The notes beneath the pieces were generated by a model, which did not search any database, was not told where the DNA came from, and was given only the letters and a program-made list of their open reading frames with translations. Below are positions 61,960-64,000 of a stretch of 64,000 bases of DNA, one piece after another. Each line of letters begins with the position of its first letter. Positions within the stretch are counted from its first letter, which is position 1. The translations under genes and the position numbers were made by a program. Origin of the DNA: Bolinopsis microptera. Lineage: Eukaryota; Ctenophora; Tentaculata; Lobata; Bolinopsidae. Location: NCBI RefSeq assembly GCF_026151205.1, contig NC_087076.1, positions 3,061,902 through 3,125,901 on the forward strand, read 5' to 3'.

Positions 61960-62432
61960 AGATTGTTCTAAAAGGGCCCCCAATAGTTGAAACCAACTTC
62001 AATCGATGTATTTTCGGACGCTGATTCCGAGTCACCCCAATGACATTCACATAAGGTTAAAATGCTCCCCTGACGAGATATTGGCGAAAAACTGTCTCGA
62101 TCACGTGATATGACCGTATAAGGAAGTTAGTCTAATTTCTCGTTAGGGTTAGGGTTTCAGCATGTGCTTTTGTAAAAGATTGGGTTAGGGTTAGGGTTGG
62201 GATCAGATTAGAGAGTCAGAGTTTCGAATATGGAATAGTCGTTCAGGACATGGACAAGCTAGAGAATGGGTTGCAAAAGTCACGTGACAGTCGAGTGTAG
62301 AGTGATTAATCATCATCCCCAATATCTCGCCAGGGGAGCATTTTAACCCTGTGTCATGGGGGATTGGGGGAGGGGATGATTCGGTTCATATTTCGATTCA
62401 AGTTGGTTTCAACTGTTGTTTAGAACAATCTC
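61960..62432. mobile_element. Foldback element with TTAGGG runs
   Basis: Imperfect inverted arms, 61960-62086 and 62319-62432, share AGATTGTTCTAAA, AGTTGAAACCAACTT and GGTTAAAATGCTCCCC in inverted form. The centre (62094-62316) has (TTAGGG)2 runs at 62143 and 62185 and CACGTGA words at its ends. The centre recurs inverted at 63275-63512. Confidence 0.8.
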
Positions 62433-62517
62433 GAAGATCAACTGTCGATTGATTTAGCACGCTCGAACTTCTAACCCTAATAATAACCCTATTTACTATT
62501 TAGTGTTTCTCTGTCAT

Positions 62518-62656
62518 TAAGGATGTTGACCATTGTTAATGGTCTGGCCCGGCGCGCGCTACTTCGTAGCACTTGCCGTCGGGCAACATTTCGAGAAGAA
62601 AGCGGCGCGCGCTACTTCGAAGAAATTTAGACGAGTAACATCCGTCAATAAGGATG
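62518..62656. mobile_element. GC-rich MITE copy 4 with 8-bp duplication
   Basis: Element 62526-62648 flanked by TAAGGATG on both sides (62518-62525, 62649-62656). Two GCGCGCGCTACTTCG boxes; ends TTGACC and CCGTCAA. Confidence 0.9.
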
Positions 62657-62761
62657 ATGTTTCATTAATTAATTTTTTAAAATGTTGAATTTGAAACGAA
62701 ATGAAACTTAGAACTAGCGTCTAGCTGAGAATAAGAATCGACAACTTCAAACTTATAAACT

Positions 62762-62919
62762 TTAAGCGGTTGTCCATTGTTAATGGACTGGTCCGGCGCG
62801 CGCTACTTCGAAGCTTCAAGCCTCGGCGTGGAATAATATTTCGAGAAGAATTAGAAAGCGGCGCGTGCTACTTTCACTTTGAAGAAATGTTGACGAGTAA
62901 CATTTGTAAAATAAAGCGG
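62762..62919. mobile_element. GC-rich MITE copy 5
   Basis: Element about 62770-62910; flanks TTAAGCGG and TAAAGCGG match at seven of eight positions. More diverged, with a short insertion in the right box. Confidence 0.8.
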
Positions 62920-63274
62920 TAAAAAACATTAATACACCGTGTTACTATATAATAATAAATGCGAAATGTTGAGGCAATTGCCAAACATGTTATCATAGAC
63001 ATAACACTGAACACAGTTAACTTGAATACATCGTTTGAAAGTTGAAAGTGTGAATAAGATTTTCATGATGGATTCACTAAAATTTGGGTTCAAATTTATG
63101 TTTGGTCCTCATCGCGGCATCGTCGTTCATTACTCTTAGTCTTACGACGTTTGCAATTACACCAGCGCTCGCGCTTTGTGCCGAGACAGCGTGAGGGCAT
63201 TCCTCGTTTCATAACCCTTTGAATTTTGAGTCTCTTCTCTGGGTCCTGCGGGAGAGAAGGTTACTATTATTAAT
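62920..63274. other. Spacer, no gene seen
   Basis: AT-rich, nothing recognised. Confidence 0.4.
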
Positions 63275-63512
63275 GGATGATGATTAATCACTCTACTGCT
63301 ACACTCGACTGTCACGTGACTTTAAAAAATCCGTTCTCCAAGTGGCCCTGAATGATTATTTGGAACCCTAACCCTCTAAGTCTAATCTGATTCCAACCCT
63401 AACCCTAACTCAATCACTGATCACTATTACTAACAAAAGCGAATGTCGAAACCCTAACCCTAACGATAAATTAGACCAACTTCCTTTTATGGTCATATCA
63501 CGTGATCGAGAC
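63275..63512. repeat. Second copy of the TTAGGG-bearing segment, inverted
   Basis: Reverse complement of 62094-62316 with indels; contains CCCTAA runs at 63365, 63397 and 63450. The foldback arms are not present around this copy. Confidence 0.85.
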
Positions 63513-63521
63513 CCCAAGCTA

Positions 63522-64000
63522 TCACAATGCTGGCAAGCATGACCGTGCCTCTTATATTCACAATATACTATTTACCCCCTTTAGTTTTACTATTTACCCC
63601 CTTTACTATTTACCCCCTTTATTATTTACCCCCTTTACTATTTTAATTTACCCCCTTTACTATAATTATACCCCCTTTACTATTATAACCCTTTATTGTT
63701 TATTTATTTCAGGCATTAAGACTCATCGAAAGTAGTCCAGCAGGCATAATTTAAGTTCAAAATTCTAATTCAATGTCAAAGATGACAGGAATAAGAAATA
63801 TGAAATAGTTATGTGGAGGTTTTTCAGAAATTTGCGCAAAATACGCGCCAGCATGTTATACGAAATTCGGTAAAAACCCAAAATCGCCATATTCAGGAGC
63901 CTTAGAATTGAGTTAGAGATCTGGGCGTCTAGATGTTGACAAAATTGACGGGGAAAAAAGTTTCAAGTTTCAGGAGTATCGGGAAAAGCGTTTTCTGGAA
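63522..64000. repeat. Dispersed repeat, right copy (pair of 169-561)
   Basis: Same orientation as the left copy and cut off by the window edge. It carries a local array of an 18-bp TTTACCCCCTTTACTA unit (63567-63690), about six copies, where the left copy has only about two. Confidence 0.85.
63567..63690. repeat. TTTACCCCCTTTACTA minisatellite
   Basis: About six imperfect units within the dispersed repeat. Confidence 0.85.

Overview
The window is genomic DNA from an animal (metazoan). The evidence is a many-exon Groucho/TLE co-repressor gene with GT-AG introns, short TTAGGG runs of the animal telomere type, and a dense mix of eukaryotic transposons: an LTR element, a LINE, a Helitron remnant, a Merlin-like remnant and several foldback or MITE families. 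The sequence is AT-rich. The species cannot be named from the sequence. The Groucho protein is well conserved but carries a long, unfamiliar N-terminal stretch, which fits an invertebrate, possibly an early-branching one. Nothing prokaryotic was seen.

Layout. (1) 1-2.2 kb: dispersed repeats and a perfect 151-bp-arm palindrome. (2) 2.26-15.96 kb: a three-level transposon nest. The outermost layer is a decayed reverse-transcriptase gene on the minus strand, whose two halves lie at 15962-15742 and 2672-2264. A LINE on the plus strand (endonuclease at about 2660-3984, reverse transcriptase at 14131-15730) sits inside it. An LTR retrotransposon of about 10 kb on the minus strand (3985-14122, nearly identical LTRs) sits inside the LINE. 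This LTR element has gag, protease, integrase and an extra zinc/coiled-coil ORF, but no visible reverse transcriptase or RNase H. A 48-bp coding repeat array lies where those domains are expected. (3) 15.96-21.3 kb: GC-rich MITE pieces, an ORF1-only LINE-like element with an intact ORF, a Helitron helicase remnant and a foldback element built from GGCCATGGCC modules. (4) 22.06-56.66 kb: the groucho gene. Twenty-one coding exons, 23312-56214, join in one open frame of 805 codons plus stop. A possible first exon lies at 22064. The introns hold microsatellites, including a pure (AG)270 and a poly-G tract next to a splice donor. (5) 56.7-64 kb: a repeat-rich 3' flank with a Merlin-like remnant, at least five copies of a GC-rich MITE with 8-9 bp target duplications, two diverged direct copies of an unknown 600-bp repeat, a foldback element with TTAGGG runs, and a second copy of the repeat found at the left edge of the window.

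Only groucho is a clear host gene. Its product is a nuclear adaptor: the N-terminal Q domain tetramerises, the middle carries a nuclear localisation / CcN segment and Ser/Pro-rich linkers, and the C-terminal WD40 propeller binds repressor peptides. Everything else with coding potential is transposon-derived.
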